From an uncultured Clostridium sp. (lineage in GTDB: Bacteria; Bacillota; Clostridia; TANB77; CAG-508): DNA of 56,840 bases. Of this stretch, positions 18,463 through 27,344 are shown one piece after another. Under the pieces are notes generated by a model. It made no database searches. It was not told the DNA's origin and saw only the letters and a program-made list of their open reading frames with translations. The stretch lies in NCBI GenBank assembly GCA_900557045.1, contig USQY01000003.1:1-56840 (forward strand), read 5' to 3'. The first letter of the stretch is position 1. Every line of letters starts with the position of its first letter. A program made the position numbers and the translations under genes.

Positions 18463-18493
18463 AAAAAGCAGGAGAATTTATCTCCTGTTTTTT
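18463..18493. terminator. Terminator shared by the 18138 gene and adhE
   Basis: AAAAGCAGGAGA and TCTCCTGTTTTTT form a compact hairpin with a T tail between convergent genes. Confidence 0.8.
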
Positions 18494-18501
18494 ATATTAA
18501 A

Positions 18502-21105
18502 TTATTTTCCATAATAAGCATCTAACATAATTTGTTTTAATTCTGTTACTAGTGGTAAACGAGGATTAGCATTAGTACATTGATCTTCAAAAGCTCTATC
18601 TGCTAACATATCTACTTTACTTAAGAATTCTTGTTCATCTACACCAGCATCTTTTAATGAATGTGGTATACCTAAATCTGAATTTAATTTTTTTATTTCT
18701 TCAATTAAAGAATTAACTCCCTCTTCATTTGTATATGCTGGGAATCCCATTTTTCTTGAAATATCTGCATATTTTTGGTCTGCTATAAAATATTCATATT
18801 TAGGGAATGATACAAATTTAGTTGGTTTTTCTGCATTATATTTTATAACATATGGTAATAAAATTGCATTAATTCTACCATGTGGTAAATGGAATTCTGC
18901 ACCTAATTTATGTGCTATTGAATGGTTAATTCCTAAAAATGCATTAGTAAATGCCATACCAGCAATTGTACTTGCATTATGCATTTTTTCTCTTGCAGTT
19001 TTGTTTGTTCCATTGTTATATGCTTCTCTTAAATTCTTAAAGACTAATTCTGCTGCTTTTTCAGCTAAACCGTCAGTATAATCTGAAGCCATATTAGAAA
19101 CATATGCTTCTATTGCATGTGTTAAAACATCCATTCCTGTATCAGCAGTAATTGATTTTGGCAAACTCATTACTAAATCTGGGTCTACAATTGCTACATC
19201 TGGAGTTAACTCATAATCTGCTAATGGATATTTTTTATTTATATTTTTGTCTGTTATAACTGCAAATGAAGTTACTTCTGAACCAGTTCCTGAAGTTGTA
19301 GGTATTGCAACCATTTTAGCTTTTTCACCTAATTTAGGGAATTTATAAGTACGTTTACGTATATCCATAAATTTAAGTTTTAAACCTTCAACATCTGCAT
19401 CTGGATGTTCGTAAAATAGCCACATTCCTTTAGCAGCATCAATTGGACTTCCTCCACCTATTGCTATAATAACATCAGGTTTAAATTCATTCATCATTGC
19501 TACACCTTTTTTTATTGTATCAAAAGATGGGTCTGATTCTACATCTGAGAATATTTCTGAATGAACATAATCAGCTCTTTTTCTTAAATGATATAATATT
19601 TTGTCAACATATCCTAATTTTACCATTGAAGGATCTGTTACTATAAACGCTCTTGTAATTTCAGGCATTTTTTCTAGATATGCTATTGAACCTGCTTCAA
19701 AATAAATTTTATCTGGAACTTTAAACCATTGCATATTAACCCTCCTTTTTGCAACTCTTTTTACATTTATTAAATTAACACTTGATACATTAGCTGTTGT
19801 TGAATTTCCACCAAATGTTCCACATCCTAATGTAAGTGAAGGCATATTTGTGTTATAAATATCACCTATTGCTCCATGTGTTGATGGAGAATTTACAATT
19901 ATTCTTCCAGCTTTTATTGTTTCTGAAAATTTCAAAATTGTTTCGTTGTCTTCTGAATGAATAACTGCAGAATGTCCAAGTCCTCCAAATTCTATTAATT
20001 TTTCAGCTAAACTAATTCCTTCATCACTATTATCTACAACATAATATGCAAGAACAGGGCTTAATTTTTCTTTTGAAAATGGATATTCTACACCAACACC
20101 ATTTTCTTGCAATACTAATACTTTTGTATCTTTTGGCACTTCAAATCCTGCCATTTTTGCAATATTATATGGACTTTTTCCTACTATATCAGCATTTAAA
20201 GCACAACCCTTTTCTTCAATAAACATACTACATTTTAATTGATTAGTTTGTTCTGCATTTAAGAAATAGCATCCCGCTTCTTTCATTAATTTTTCAAATT
20301 CATCTTTAATTTCTCTATCAACTATAACAGATTGTTCAGATGCACAAATCATTCCATTATCAAAAGATTTTGAAAGTACTAAATCATTAACAGATGTTTT
20401 TAATTTTGCTGTTTTATCTATATAACATGGAACATTTCCTGGTCCTACACCTAAAGCTGGTTTTCCACATGAATATGCTGCTTTTACCATTCCTGTACCA
20501 CCTGTTGCTAATATTAAGTTAACATCTGGATGATTCATTAAAAAATTTGTTGCTGTAATTGAAGGTTCTTCAATCCATAAAATACAATTTTCTGGTGCAC
20601 CTGCTTTAATTGCAGCATCTCTTACTGTTTTTGCTGCCTCTACACTACATTTTTGTGCAGATGGGTGAAATCCAAAAATAATTACATTTCTAGTTTTTGC
20701 AGCTATAATAGATTTAAACATTGTTGTGGATGTTGGATTTGTAACTGGTGTAACACCAGCAATTATTCCAACAGGTTCTGCTATATTTACATACCCCTCT
20801 TCTTCATTTTCATCTATTATTCCTACTGTTTTATCATATTTTATACTATGATAAATATATTCTGTTGCAAACATATTCTTTGTTATCTTATCTTCATATA
20901 TTCCACGACCAGTTTCTTCTACAGCCATTTTGGCAAGTTCCATGTGTTTTTCCAAACCAGCCATTGCCATACACTTTATAATACTATTTATTTGTTCCTG
21001 ATCTAGTTTTAAATATTCTTCAGATGCTTTTTTTGCTTTTTCTACTAGATCATTTATCATTTGTTTTATTCTTTGGTTTTCCTCCTCTGTAATCTCGTTT
21101 GCCAT
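18502..21105 (-). CDS. adhE: Bifunctional acetaldehyde-CoA/alcohol dehydrogenase
   Basis: The 867-residue protein is a fusion of two enzymes. The N-terminal aldehyde dehydrogenase half (about 1-440) has the catalytic Cys in FDNGMICASEQS and the NAD loop GGTGMVKAAY. The C-terminal iron-dependent alcohol dehydrogenase half (about 460-867) has GGGSPIDAAKG, the iron His residues in NHSIAHKLGAEFHLPHG, and a conserved Asp upstream. It reduces acetyl-CoA to ethanol and regenerates NAD in fermentation, usually as cytoplasmic spirosome filaments. It is monocistronic with a strong AAGGAGG. Confidence 0.96.
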   Translation of the reverse strand: MANEITEEENQRIKQMINDLVEKAKKASEEYLKLDQEQINSIIKCMAMAGLEKHMELAKMAVEETGRGIYEDKITKNMFATEYIYHSIKYDKTVGIIDENEEEGYVNIAEPVGIIAGVTPVTNPTSTTMFKSIIAAKTRNVIIFGFHPSAQKCSVEAAKTVRDAAIKAGAPENCILWIEEPSITATNFLMNHPDVNLILATGGTGMVKAAYSCGKPALGVGPGNVPCYIDKTAKLKTSVNDLVLSKSFDNGMICASEQSVIVDREIKDEFEKLMKEAGCYFLNAEQTNQLKCSMFIEEKGCALNADIVGKSPYNIAKMAGFEVPKDTKVLVLQENGVGVEYPFSKEKLSPVLAYYVVDNSDEGISLAEKLIEFGGLGHSAVIHSEDNETILKFSETIKAGRIIVNSPSTHGAIGDIYNTNMPSLTLGCGTFGGNSTTANVSSVNLINVKRVAKRRVNMQWFKVPDKIYFEAGSIAYLEKMPEITRAFIVTDPSMVKLGYVDKILYHLRKRADYVHSEIFSDVESDPSFDTIKKGVAMMNEFKPDVIIAIGGGSPIDAAKGMWLFYEHPDADVEGLKLKFMDIRKRTYKFPKLGEKAKMVAIPTTSGTGSEVTSFAVITDKNINKKYPLADYELTPDVAIVDPDLVMSLPKSITADTGMDVLTHAIEAYVSNMASDYTDGLAEKAAELVFKNLREAYNNGTNKTAREKMHNASTIAGMAFTNAFLGINHSIAHKLGAEFHLPHGRINAILLPYVIKYNAEKPTKFVSFPKYEYFIADQKYADISRKMGFPAYTNEEGVNSLIEEIKKLNSDLGIPHSLKDAGVDEQEFLSKVDMLADRAFEDQCTNANPRLPLVTELKQIMLDAYYGK

Positions 21106-21297
21106 ATAAAATTCCTCCTTTGCTTATAATAGTTATATTATATAGCATTGATTTCTTTTGTCAACAAATTTCCATATACATTTTTTTACATTTTTTGCGT
21201 TGATAACTGTTTATTACAGTTTAAAATTTTTAATTTACTATTTAACACTTCATTATCATTTTTTTCCAAAATCCTTTATTTTTTAAAAATTTTATAG

Positions 21298-21303
21298 TAT
21301 AAT
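21298..21303 (+). promoter_or_regulatory. Probable -10 box of leuS
   Basis: TATAAT lies 42 bp upstream of the leuS start, with no strong -35 box at the expected distance. The 240-bp gap between adhE and leuS holds no T-box signature and no other feature. Confidence 0.4.
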
Positions 21304-21344
21304 GTAAAACAAATATCTTACCACAGAAAGGATTTGGTAGTATA

Positions 21345-23741
21345 ATGGAATATAATTTTAAAGAAATAGAAAAAAAATGGCAACAATATTGGGATGAAAA
21401 CGAGACATTTAAAACTGATGTATGGGATTTTTCTAAACCAAAATTTTACGCTTTGGATATGTTTCCATATCCATCTGGTCAAGGTCTACATGTAGGACAT
21501 CCTGAAGGATATACAGCTACAGATATCTTATCAAGAATGAAAAGAATGCAAGGTTATAATGTTTTACATCCAATGGGATGGGATTCTTTTGGATTACCTG
21601 CTGAACAATATGCAATTAAAACAGGAAATCATCCTGCAAATTTTACAAAAGAAAATATTCAAACATTTAAAAAGCAACTAAAAATGCTAGGATTATCTTT
21701 TGATTGGGATAAGGAGATTTCCACATGCGAACCTAGCTATTATAAATGGACTCAATGGATTTTTAAACAATTATATAATGATGGATTAGCTAAATATGTT
21801 GATATGCCTGTAAACTGGTGTGAAGAATTAGGTACTGTTTTAGCTAATGATGAAATCATTGATGGAAAAAGTGAGCGTGGTGGATTCCCTGTTATTAGAA
21901 AAAACATGAAACAATGGGTATTAGATATTCCAAAATTTGCAGATGTTTTATTACAAAACCTAGATGAATTAGATTGGCCTGTCTCTACTAAAGAAATCCA
22001 GAGAAATTGGATTGGTAAATCAATTGGTGCACATGTCAATTTTAAAGTTTCAAATCACGATTTGATTTTTACTGTATTCACCACAAGATGTGATACTTTA
22101 TTCGGAGCAACTTATTGTGTTTTAGCACCTGAACACGAATTAGTAAAACAAATTACTACACCTGAACAATTACCTCTTGTTGAAGAATATATAAAAAAAT
22201 GTAGTTCAAAATCTGATTTGGAAAGAACAGATCTTAACAAAGAAAAATCCGGAGTATTTACTGGTGCATATGCTATAAATCCGGTTAATAATAAATTAAT
22301 TCCTATTTGGATAGCAGATTATGTTCTAGCTTCTTATGGAACAGGAGCAATAATGGCTGTTCCTGCACATGACGATAGAGATTATGAATTTGCAAAAAAA
22401 TTTAACTTAGACATAATTCCCGTTATTGAAGGTGGAAATTTGCAAGAATCTGCATATACTGAAGACGGAGCACACATTAACTCTAAATTTTTAAACGGTT
22501 TAAATAAAGAAGATGCAATAAATAAAATGTTGCAATGGCTTGAAGAAAACAAAATCGGTTCTAAAAAGGTTAATTATAAATTGCGTGAATGGATTTTTGC
22601 TCGTCAACGTTATTGGGGAGAACCTATTCCAATTGTTCACTTTGATGACAAAATGGAAGTATTAGATGATAGTGAATTACCTTTAGTTCTTCCCGAGCTT
22701 GAAGATTATGCTCCTTCAAAATCTGGTGCTTCTCCTTTGGAAAAAGCAACTGACTGGCTAAAAGTTGAAAAAAATGGTCGTATTGGGAAGAGAGAAACAA
22801 GTACAATGCCTGGTGCTGCAGCTTCTAGTTGGTATTTTATGAGATATCTTGATCCTAGAAATGATAAAGAATTTGCTGACAAAAAATTATTAGAATATTG
22901 GTTACCTGTTGATTTATATATGGGTGGACCAGAACATGCTGTTGGGCACTTACTATATTCTAGATTTTGGACCAATTTCTTGTATAACAAAGGATTCGTA
23001 CCTGTAAAAGAACCATTTGCTAAATTACGTCATCAAGGCATGATTTTAGGTTCAAATGGTGAAAAAATGAGTAAATCAAAGGGAAATGTAGTCAATCCAG
23101 ATGATATAGTTAATAAATATGGTGCTGATAGCTTACGTCTTTACGAAATGTTTATGGGACCAATTGAGGCATCTAAACCTTGGGATCCAAAAGGTATAGA
23201 TGGTTCTAAAAAATTCTTAGACAGAGTTTGGAGATTGTATGTAGAAACTGATAAAATTAAAAATGAAGAAAATTTAGAATTAGAAAAAGTTTATAATGTT
23301 ACAGTAAAAAAAGTTACAAATGATTACGAAACTATGAATTTTAACACTGCAATTAGTCAATTAATGATTTTTGTTAATGCAGTTTATAAAACAAATGTAT
23401 TTCCTAAACAGTATGCAGAAGGTTTTGTCAAATTACTAAACCCAATTGCTCCACATATTACAGAAGAATTGTGGGCAACCGTTTTAGGGCACAATAATAC
23501 AATAACATATGAAAAATGGCCTGAATATAATGAATTTAAAACAATAGATAATGAAATTGAAATTCCAGTTCAAATTAACGGAAAGTTAAAAGCAACAATT
23601 TTGGTTCCACTAAATTCTGATCAAGAAATAGTAAAATCTATTGTTCATTCTAATGAAAATGTTATCGCTAACTTGGATAGAAAAAATATTATTAAGGAAA
23701 TTTATGTAAAAAATAAAATTTATAATATAGTTGTAAATTAG
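21345..23741 (+). CDS. leuS: Leucyl-tRNA synthetase
   Basis: The 798-residue class I synthetase has the HIGH motif as HVGH in GQGLHVGHPEGY (near residue 50), the CP1 editing domain (about 220-420, with TTRCDTLFGATY and the GTGAIMAVPAHD editing pocket), and the KMSKS loop in GEKMSKSKGN (near 570). The C-terminal anticodon domain and a final UvrD-like tail domain end the protein. It charges and proofreads tRNA-Leu. It is one of the few plus-strand housekeeping genes here. Confidence 0.97.
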   Translation: MEYNFKEIEKKWQQYWDENETFKTDVWDFSKPKFYALDMFPYPSGQGLHVGHPEGYTATDILSRMKRMQGYNVLHPMGWDSFGLPAEQYAIKTGNHPANFTKENIQTFKKQLKMLGLSFDWDKEISTCEPSYYKWTQWIFKQLYNDGLAKYVDMPVNWCEELGTVLANDEIIDGKSERGGFPVIRKNMKQWVLDIPKFADVLLQNLDELDWPVSTKEIQRNWIGKSIGAHVNFKVSNHDLIFTVFTTRCDTLFGATYCVLAPEHELVKQITTPEQLPLVEEYIKKCSSKSDLERTDLNKEKSGVFTGAYAINPVNNKLIPIWIADYVLASYGTGAIMAVPAHDDRDYEFAKKFNLDIIPVIEGGNLQESAYTEDGAHINSKFLNGLNKEDAINKMLQWLEENKIGSKKVNYKLREWIFARQRYWGEPIPIVHFDDKMEVLDDSELPLVLPELEDYAPSKSGASPLEKATDWLKVEKNGRIGKRETSTMPGAAASSWYFMRYLDPRNDKEFADKKLLEYWLPVDLYMGGPEHAVGHLLYSRFWTNFLYNKGFVPVKEPFAKLRHQGMILGSNGEKMSKSKGNVVNPDDIVNKYGADSLRLYEMFMGPIEASKPWDPKGIDGSKKFLDRVWRLYVETDKIKNEENLELEKVYNVTVKKVTNDYETMNFNTAISQLMIFVNAVYKTNVFPKQYAEGFVKLLNPIAPHITEELWATVLGHNNTITYEKWPEYNEFKTIDNEIEIPVQINGKLKATILVPLNSDQEIVKSIVHSNENVIANLDRKNIIKEIYVKNKIYNIVVN

Positions 23742-23750
23742 AAAAGAAAT

Positions 23751-23797
23751 AAAAAAACTGATTATTTTTTAGTAATTTTGAAAATAATCAGTTTTTA
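23751..23797. terminator. Terminator between leuS and the YihY-family gene
   Basis: AAAAAACTGATTATTTT and AAAATAATCAGTTTTT form a stem with a short loop between convergent genes. Confidence 0.8.
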
Positions 23798-23805
23798 TTT
23801 TTTAT

Positions 23806-24618
23806 CTATTTTTTATTTCTATATATAACAAAGTTGTTAATTTCAGCCCCAATCAAAATAATATACATACAAAAATATACCCACATCATAGCCAAAGTTA
23901 TTGTTGTTAAACTTCCATACATAACTGAAAAGCCTTTAAACATATCTATATATATTGAAAAGAAAAAAGAAATTACAAACCATCCTAAAGTTGCTACAAT
24001 AGCACCCGGAATTTGTTTTTTTAGACCTTTCTTATGACCTGGTATAAACCTATACATTAATAATAATGCCAGAAATAACACAATATATATAACTGTTTTT
24101 GACATATTAATAACGCCAATTATTTGTGACGAAATATTAAATTTCCACTGCACAAATTCTAATATAGTCCCACCAAATACTGAAATTGTAAGTACTAATA
24201 TTATTAATATTATAAAAATCACTGTACATATTAATGATTTTAATTGCATATAAAAATAATTATATTTTCTTTCTGTTTCATAAATATTGTGTAATCCTTT
24301 ACACAATGCAAAAAATCCCTTTTCAGCAGACCATAACAAAAATATTGCAGATATAGAAATTGTACCTATTGATTTTGAATATACTTCTTGGACAATACCT
24401 ATAGTTGCATCATTCATGCTTGCTGGAACAATATTTTGAATTATCGAAATCAAAGAATCCTTTGATATTCCAGTATATTGTATTAAAGTTACTATTAATA
24501 TTAAACATGGTATAAAAGACAAAATCGTATAATATGCACATTGAGCTGTATATTCACTAATATGGTGATTATTTAAATTCTGTAAAAATTTTTTTATGTT
24601 TTTTAAAATACCTTCCAT
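23806..24618 (-). CDS. YihY/virulence factor BrkB family membrane protein
   Basis: The product has 270 residues from the ATG spaced nine bases from AAAGGAG; a TTG three codons upstream is the alternative. Six membrane helices are apparent. The family motifs include an N-terminal AQCAYYTILSFIPCLILIVT segment and the C-terminal VMYGSLTTITLAMMWVYF region. Such proteins were once called RNase BN, but that activity belongs elsewhere; their function is unknown. It is followed by a GltD-like gene 30 bp upstream on the same strand. Confidence 0.85.
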   Translation of the reverse strand: MEGILKNIKKFLQNLNNHHISEYTAQCAYYTILSFIPCLILIVTLIQYTGISKDSLISIIQNIVPASMNDATIGIVQEVYSKSIGTISISAIFLLWSAEKGFFALCKGLHNIYETERKYNYFYMQLKSLICTVIFIILIILVLTISVFGGTILEFVQWKFNISSQIIGVINMSKTVIYIVLFLALLLMYRFIPGHKKGLKKQIPGAIVATLGWFVISFFFSIYIDMFKGFSVMYGSLTTITLAMMWVYFCMYIILIGAEINNFVIYRNKK

Positions 24619-24648
24619 TGTAGACAACTCCTTTTCACTATATTGTTT

Positions 24649-25968
24649 TTATTCCTCTATACACTTATCTATTATATATTTTGCAACATCTCTTCCACTC
24701 CTTGCAGCCCAAGCAACTGTTGCTTTTCCCCCTATAACATCTCCACCAGCAAATACATTTTTCATTGAAGTTTCACAATTTTCATCAACTTTAATATATG
24801 ATTTATTATTACATTCTAAACCTAAATTATTAATTACATTTTCCTCAACAGTTGAACCTATTGCCATAACAACATAATCCATTTTCAAATTAAAATTACT
24901 TCCAACAATATCAATTGGTGATAATCTAGTTTCTCCCTCCTTTTGCATTAACTCAGTTTTCACGCATTCTATTTCTTCTACTTTATCTTTTCCAAATATT
25001 CCAATTATATTAGTTTGAAATAAAAAATTTACTCCTTCGTTTTTGGCATCCTCAATTTCTTTTCTCTCCGCAGGCATTTGTTCTTCTGCCCTTCTATAAA
25101 TAACTGTAACCTTTTTAGCACCCATTTTATTTATAGTTCTTGCACAATCCATTGCAACATTTCCACCACCAATTATTGCAACATTTTTTTCTTTATAATC
25201 TGGATGACAATTATTCTCTAACAAAGAATTTCCTCCAAACACTCCATTTAGCTTTTCCCCATCTATTCCCATTTTCCAAGGAATATTAGCACCTATTGCA
25301 ATAAAAACATAATCATAATTATCTGATAATTCCTTTAACAACACATTTACACCAAGCTTTTTATTATATTCTACATTTATTCCCAAGCTTAAAATTTTAT
25401 TAATAACATTATCCAAAATCTTTTTATCTAATCTAAACTCTGGTATTCCATGCCTTAAAATACCACCCAATTTATCATACTTTTCATATATAGTAACTTC
25501 AAATCCATTTCTTGCTAAAAAAGCAGCACAAGTCAACCCTGCAGGTCCACTTCCCACTACAGCTACACTTTTACCATTTTTTTTACATTTAATATCATTT
25601 ATATTACAACCATTTTGCACAACCACATCATTTATATTATATCCATTTTGCACAACCATATCATCCATATTATAACCATTCTGTATAGCCATATCACCAA
25701 TAAAAGCCTCTAACTCTCCTATATTTACTGGATGTGACTTAATACCTCTAACACAACTTCCCATACATTGACTCATATGAGGGCAAACCCTTCCACAAAC
25801 TGACTCTAACACAGTAGTTTTACTTAATACTTTATATGCCTCCTCATAATTTTCGTTTTTAATATTTTTAATAAACTCTGGTATATCATTTCCCAAAGGG
25901 CAAGCTTTCTGACAAGGTTTAGTTTTGCAATTCAAGCAATATTCTGATAATTCATTTATATTCTCCAT
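24649..25968 (-). CDS. GltD-like NAD(P)-dependent flavoprotein oxidoreductase
   Basis: The 439-residue protein resembles the glutamate synthase small-subunit family. The N-terminus has two 4Fe-4S Cys clusters (CLNCKTKPCQKACPLG and CGRVCPHMSQCMGSC). An FAD site (VAVVGSGPAGLTCAAFLARN) begins near residue 140, and an NAD(P) site (NVAIIGGGNVAMDCARTI) near 263. The C-terminal GGD motif is in FAGGDVIGG. The family transfers electrons between NAD(P)H and a partner. No large glutamate synthase subunit is adjacent, so the partner is unknown. An 11-residue triple repeat sits between the Fe-S and FAD domains. Confidence 0.85.
   Translation of the reverse strand: MENINELSEYCLNCKTKPCQKACPLGNDIPEFIKNIKNENYEEAYKVLSKTTVLESVCGRVCPHMSQCMGSCVRGIKSHPVNIGELEAFIGDMAIQNGYNMDDMVVQNGYNINDVVVQNGCNINDIKCKKNGKSVAVVGSGPAGLTCAAFLARNGFEVTIYEKYDKLGGILRHGIPEFRLDKKILDNVINKILSLGINVEYNKKLGVNVLLKELSDNYDYVFIAIGANIPWKMGIDGEKLNGVFGGNSLLENNCHPDYKEKNVAIIGGGNVAMDCARTINKMGAKKVTVIYRRAEEQMPAERKEIEDAKNEGVNFLFQTNIIGIFGKDKVEEIECVKTELMQKEGETRLSPIDIVGSNFNLKMDYVVMAIGSTVEENVINNLGLECNNKSYIKVDENCETSMKNVFAGGDVIGGKATVAWAARSGRDVAKYIIDKCIEE
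25592..25690 (-). repeat. Three in-frame 33-bp tandem repeats inside the GltD-like gene
   Basis: Units are 25592-25624, 25625-25657 and 25658-25690. They encode 11-residue repeats of the form VVQNGYNINDV in the linker just before the FAD-binding domain. Unit 3, which is N-terminal in the protein, has diverged most. Confidence 0.9.
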
Positions 25969-26187
25969 TTAAATTTCTCCAATCACACAAAATAATTTTC
26001 TTAAGAACAAAGTGCCTATTCCACGCTTTTCATCTACTATTTAGCAAACTCTTACATATAAATAAAACTTTTCTATAATATAAAAAAAAAGCATTATCAT
26101 AATTTTATAATAACACTTGAATTCACTATATGTCAATCAACCTATAACATAATTGCACCTATACCTATAACATGATTCCAACTATAC

Positions 26188-27027
26188 CTACAGCATAATT
26201 ACAGCTGTACATAAACCATACTCACTCTTTTCAACACGATATGAATGAACCTTATCACTATTGCAAACACTACATATCCCACAATCAAAAATATTTTCCT
26301 GTTTTAACCCAACATCACCCAATATTATTCTATTTATAAGCACAGTATCAATTTTCCATTTATTTTTTCCATCCTTAACACCTACATTCTCAATAATCTC
26401 ATCCAGCCTACCTGTATATCCAAAATTTTCTACACACATATCCTTAACATCATCTTCAACCTCAAAATGACACTTTCTAATACTCGGACATATACAACAA
26501 ATAATATCCTGTGGATTACAACCATACTCTACCCTCATCTTATTCACAGCATTAACAGCAATCTTCTGAAAAGTACCTCTCCATCCAGAATGAACATTAG
26601 CAATAACCCTTTTTACAGGATCATAAAAAAGCAACAAAATACAATCAGCATTTGTAGTTGCCAAAATCATACCTTTCTTATCAGTCACCAACCCATCAAC
26701 ATTATCCAAAGCCTTATCATTTATCACAAATTTTTCTGTGCAACCAACCTCAACATCAACTCCCACGCACCTAACATTTCCACTATGTTTCTGCACAGGT
26801 TTAACAACATTTCTATAATCAACTTCCAAACAATCACACAACAACCTATAACAATTTACAGCCTCATCAACTTCATTTTTACCAACACCATATCCACTTG
26901 TTCTATAATTTCCTGGAATCAATCCATAAGCATTATTCACCCCAAGCTCCAACAACTTTCTAAACTGCAAATACTCACAAATTCCCTTCTTAACATGAAT
27001 CACCACATCATTACCCAAATTTTCCAT
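26188..27027 (-). CDS. pgeF: Peptidoglycan editing factor / multicopper-type laccase domain protein (YfiH family)
   Basis: The 279-residue protein has the family's metal-site motifs: TTNADCILLLFYDP and NVHSGWRGTFQKIA (near residue 145), and CPSIRKCHFEV (near 187). In the family these bind zinc or copper, and members act as purine nucleoside phosphorylases/deaminases or as editors of misincorporated serine in peptidoglycan precursors. The coding strand is unusually G-rich at third positions (GTG, AAG, TTG, GAG) compared with distant genes. Degenerate repeats follow the stop. Confidence 0.88.
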   Translation of the reverse strand: MENLGNDVVIHVKKGICEYLQFRKLLELGVNNAYGLIPGNYRTSGYGVGKNEVDEAVNCYRLLCDCLEVDYRNVVKPVQKHSGNVRCVGVDVEVGCTEKFVINDKALDNVDGLVTDKKGMILATTNADCILLLFYDPVKRVIANVHSGWRGTFQKIAVNAVNKMRVEYGCNPQDIICCICPSIRKCHFEVEDDVKDMCVENFGYTGRLDEIIENVGVKDGKNKWKIDTVLINRIILGDVGLKQENIFDCGICSVCNSDKVHSYRVEKSEYGLCTAVIML

Positions 27028-27090
27028 AACATTCTCCCTCCACCAAAAATCAAAAACACACCAAAAAAATCAAATCACCAACCACCCTCG

Positions 27091-27248
27091 GAGAAAGAAA
27101 TTTGTTACTTTTGAAAAAATAAACCTCCGACCTGAGCCCCAAAACATCAACCCCCCGTCATTATCGTAACAACTCCCTCAAACACAGCACAACCCCCACC
27201 GCGTTTGAAGGAGGTTTATTTTTTCAAAAGTAACAAATTTTTTCTCTC
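27091..27248 (-). repeat. MITE-like intergenic repeat, copy 2
   Basis: The arms at 27091-27128 and 27210-27248 are near-perfect inverted copies (GAAATTTGTTACTTTTGAAA then AAATAAACCTCC). The core, read on the minus strand, contains CTTCAAACGCGGT, TTGTTACGATAATGAC and GGGCTCAGGTC. These are the same words in the same order as copy 1 at 5728-5884. This occupies most of the gap between addB and pgeF; no gene is visible. Confidence 0.85.
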
Positions 27249-27297
27249 GGTGCTCCCTCCAAAAAAAGCAACAAATTTTTTCTCTCAGTGCTCCCCA
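27241..27297 (-). repeat. Tandem satellite units beside copy 2
   Basis: Two units read on the minus strand as GGGAGCAC(C/T)GAGAGAAAAA followed by AATTTGTT. They correspond to the satellite units at 5627-5745 and lie on the equivalent side of the repeat. Confidence 0.65.
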
Positions 27298-27344
27298 AAA
27301 AAAGAAACACTTTCAAATCACAAACCACATATCAAAAAAGAAAA

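Noticed and set aside
21106..21344. T-box leader before leuS
   Set aside because: No T-box signature or terminator/antiterminator pair was found in this gap.
24649..25968. Glutamate synthase operon
   Set aside because: No large subunit gene is adjacent; the protein is only GltD-like.
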